Source of the DNA: a virus
Strand: one strand, 5' to 3'
Length of the DNA stretch: 24,202 nucleotides
IMG/VR virus record: IMGVR_UViG_3300045049_000020
Span: 1 to 24,202 of that record
Shown here in pieces: positions 22,987-24,202 of the stretch (within the stretch, counting starts at the first letter, position 1; the number at the start of each line of letters is the position of its first letter). Position numbers and translations under genes: made by a program. The notes beneath the pieces are model-generated. The model was not told the DNA's origin and did not search any database. It saw nothing but the letters and a program-made list of their open reading frames with translations.

Positions 22987-23624
22987 GAGAAGTACCTCAC
23001 TGCGGGTCGCTGCTCGCCTTCGTATTCGAGCCATTGCGCGCTATAAGGTATCAGCATGGGCTTCGCCTGCACAACTGGCACCGCCGCGTCGAACATTTGG
23101 TCAAGCCCGCGTCCGATCAGGCCGCACACGTCGGCCGCGTCATCCCACCGGCCGCCAGGAAATTTGATGAGCTGGTCGATGACCCGCTCCCACCAGGGTT
23201 CCCCCAACGGGCCGTACACCATTCCGTTGGCGACCATGCCGTGAAACGCCTGGAGCTTCAAGCCTTTGTCGAGAATCGACGGCAAACCCTCCAACACAGT
23301 GAAGGTGCGCGTGCGGCGCATTTCCTTACGTATCCAGGGCGCGATTGACTTGTCAATCAAACCGCCTTCGTGCCACCACTTCATCGGCTTCCAAGCGCGA
23401 ACCAACTTGAGGAATGCCTCGACGCTCTTGTCGGTCTCAGCCTGCTTGCTCCACCACGCGCGCGCGAACAACCGGCCCTGGCTGTCTATGCTCCAGACGC
23501 CATGCTCGGTATAGTCGGGCTCCTTCTTGCCCTTCTGTGGCTCCATCGTGCCGTAGTCGCTCGCGCCATAGTTGCGCAGGTAGCGAGGCAGCGCGATTGC
23601 GCCGTCGAAATTCCCGTACTTCAC
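22983..23624 (-). CDS. terL: Terminase large subunit, RNase H-like nuclease domain (separate ORF)
   Basis: This 213-residue product is the C-terminal nuclease half of a large terminase. It begins near LPRYLRNYGASDYG, where D23 is the usual first acidic metal ligand. DYTEHGVWSID follows, then WWHEGGLIDKS with E85 and D91 as candidate second ligands, and GGRWDDAADVCGL with D161/D162/D165 as the last acidic cluster. The GTG at 23624 is preferred because GAAGGTGG lies just upstream. A TTG at 23666 is an in-frame alternative. The domain cuts concatemeric DNA at the start and end of packaging. It normally forms one chain with the ATPase, but here the two are separated by an in-frame TGA and about 140 bases that encode nothing terminase-like. 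The stop overlaps the next start (ATGA), so the downstream gene is probably translationally coupled. Confidence 0.88.
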   Translation of the reverse strand: MKYGNFDGAIALPRYLRNYGASDYGTMEPQKGKKEPDYTEHGVWSIDSQGRLFARAWWSKQAETDKSVEAFLKLVRAWKPMKWWHEGGLIDKSIAPWIRKEMRRTRTFTVLEGLPSILDKGLKLQAFHGMVANGMVYGPLGEPWWERVIDQLIKFPGGRWDDAADVCGLIGRGLDQMFDAAVPVVQAKPMLIPYSAQWLEYEGEQRPAVRYFS

Positions 23625-23762
23625 GTTTCCACCTTCGTTTGTAGCTGCGCAAGCAACGATGATCAACGTACCAAACGTCGATCCAGTTGCACCAGAAAGG
23701 CCGGTTACACCGGCTGAGCGGAATGTTGTATTCCACCCGCATCGTCTCAGTGATTCGCTTTC
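23625..23762 (-). other. Spacer interrupting the terminase large subunit
   Basis: This segment lies between the TGA of the ATPase part and the GTG of the nuclease part. The terminase frame has no further stop across it, but the residues it would encode (ESESLRRCGWNTT and onward) resemble no terminase linker. An ATG overlaps the TGA (ATGA) and opens a second frame starting MRKRITETMRVEYN, rich in Trp, Cys, Tyr and Arg for about 47 codons before running antiphase over the nuclease gene. A small inverted repeat GCCGGT-TAC-ACCGGC lies at 23700-23714. At this size it is shorter than a normal group I intron or intein. It may be a small insertion or an intron remnant. Its function is not established. 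Confidence 0.6.
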
Positions 23763-24202
23763 TCATACTGGCGCCAGCCTCGGGTCGTAGTAGCGAAACA
23801 TATCCCGCTGGAAGTGAATACCCGTGAACGGCGCCGGCCGCTGTTGGTACAACGCGGCCCAGGTTCGCGCCGCTCGCGGGTTGTCACGCCATGTTGACCA
23901 GTGTTCCCGTGGGAACCACTCCGGCCAGAGGAACTGGCCCGGCTTGCGGCCGAGTACGTCGTCTTCACGCTCCGCCTCGGCCGGAATGCACAGCACCTTC
24001 CACGTCTGCCCGTCGCGGCATTTGATGAAGCCGGACTCGCCCGCGTAGTCAGCGGGGAGAATCGCGCCGGCAAGGTCGTCCTCGTGCCAACGTGTTTGAA
24101 TGATGATGCACCACATATGCGGCTTCGCGCGGGTCATCACCGTGTCGATGTATTCGTTGTAAATCTTCTCGCGGATCGTGGCGGAGTCAGCTTCCTCGCG
24201 GT
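23763..24202 (-). CDS. terL: Terminase large subunit, ATPase-side part (5' end outside window)
   Basis: The frame is open to the right edge, so the start and the Walker A region lie outside. The visible part begins with the residues REEADSATIREKI, which precede the ATPase-domain strand in many phage large terminases, and then has IIIQTRWHEDDLAG, the typical motif that follows it. Residues near the end (TWAALYQQRPAP, then FRYYDPR) match the linker that normally leads straight into the nuclease domain. Here translation stops at TGA (23763-23765) right after that linker. The nuclease domain is found downstream in the same frame (see next gene). Large terminases drive ATP-dependent packaging of DNA into proheads through the portal. 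Identity as TerL is secure. Whether the stop is real, read through, or marks a two-subunit terminase cannot be decided from the sequence. Confidence 0.93.
   Translation of the reverse strand, partial: REEADSATIREKIYNEYIDTVMTRAKPHMWCIIIQTRWHEDDLAGAILPADYAGESGFIKCRDGQTWKVLCIPAEAEREDDVLGRKPGQFLWPEWFPREHWSTWRDNPRAARTWAALYQQRPAPFTGIHFQRDMFRYYDPRLAPV

Noticed and set aside
23437-23766. Complete 109-residue product of the mini-ORF after the terminase stop
   Set aside because: More than half of it is antiphase over the terminase nuclease domain and reads as Arg-rich shadow. Only the first ~47 codons are unique, and these are kept as a finding rather than a gene.

Overview
The window looks like one contiguous stretch of a double-stranded DNA tailed phage (or prophage) with a short-tailed, podovirus-like virion. 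Every gene I can support is on the minus strand, so the biological order runs from base 24202 down to base 1: DNA packaging, head, tail and adaptor, ejection proteins, fibre, lysis. The DNA is GC-rich by eye. Genes are packed with 1-8 nt overlaps (ATGA, GTGA, TAATG) or gaps of a few bases. The GC-rich coding, the Gram-negative-type lysis genes and the family resemblances suggest a proteobacterial host, possibly Burkholderiales or a relative. That host guess is an inference, not a database result.

Packaging and head (24202-16133): the large terminase is split. The ATPase-side part ends at a TGA, and the nuclease domain resumes about 180 bases later in the same frame. Three small Pro/Gly-rich proteins follow, then a large portal protein with a coiled-coil segment, an acidic scaffold-like protein, a small His-rich head protein, the major capsid protein and two small head-associated proteins. 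The 244-base gap before the capsid gene holds a 12-bp perfect hairpin and a degenerate tRNA-like sequence with an encoded CCA end. A UUCG-loop hairpin follows the capsid gene. A strong intrinsic terminator at 16069-16102 closes the head block, yet lies almost on top of the next gene's ribosome binding site.

Tail and ejection (16057-3478): a repeat-built protein with 81-bp tandem repeats, two probable fibre or tail structural proteins, a head-tail adaptor-like protein and a 910-residue nozzle/stabilisation-type protein carrying an inserted carbohydrate-binding-like domain. Then come a GNAT-like protein resembling T7 gp13 and a run of Ala/Gln-rich internal virion (ejection) proteins of 193, 96, 70, 241, 441 and 775 residues.

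Fibre and lysis (3476-1): a collagen-like fibre with a C-terminal lectin-like domain, three small fibre-associated proteins (one of 52 residues), a protein with a signal peptide fused to a phage-fibre-type motif, then a lysis cassette: a holin of the GTA 3-TM family, a 46-residue membrane peptide with a GTG start and the first 57 codons of a GH24 lysozyme that runs off the window. No integrase, repressor, CRISPR array, IS element, reverse transcriptase or plus-strand gene is visible.
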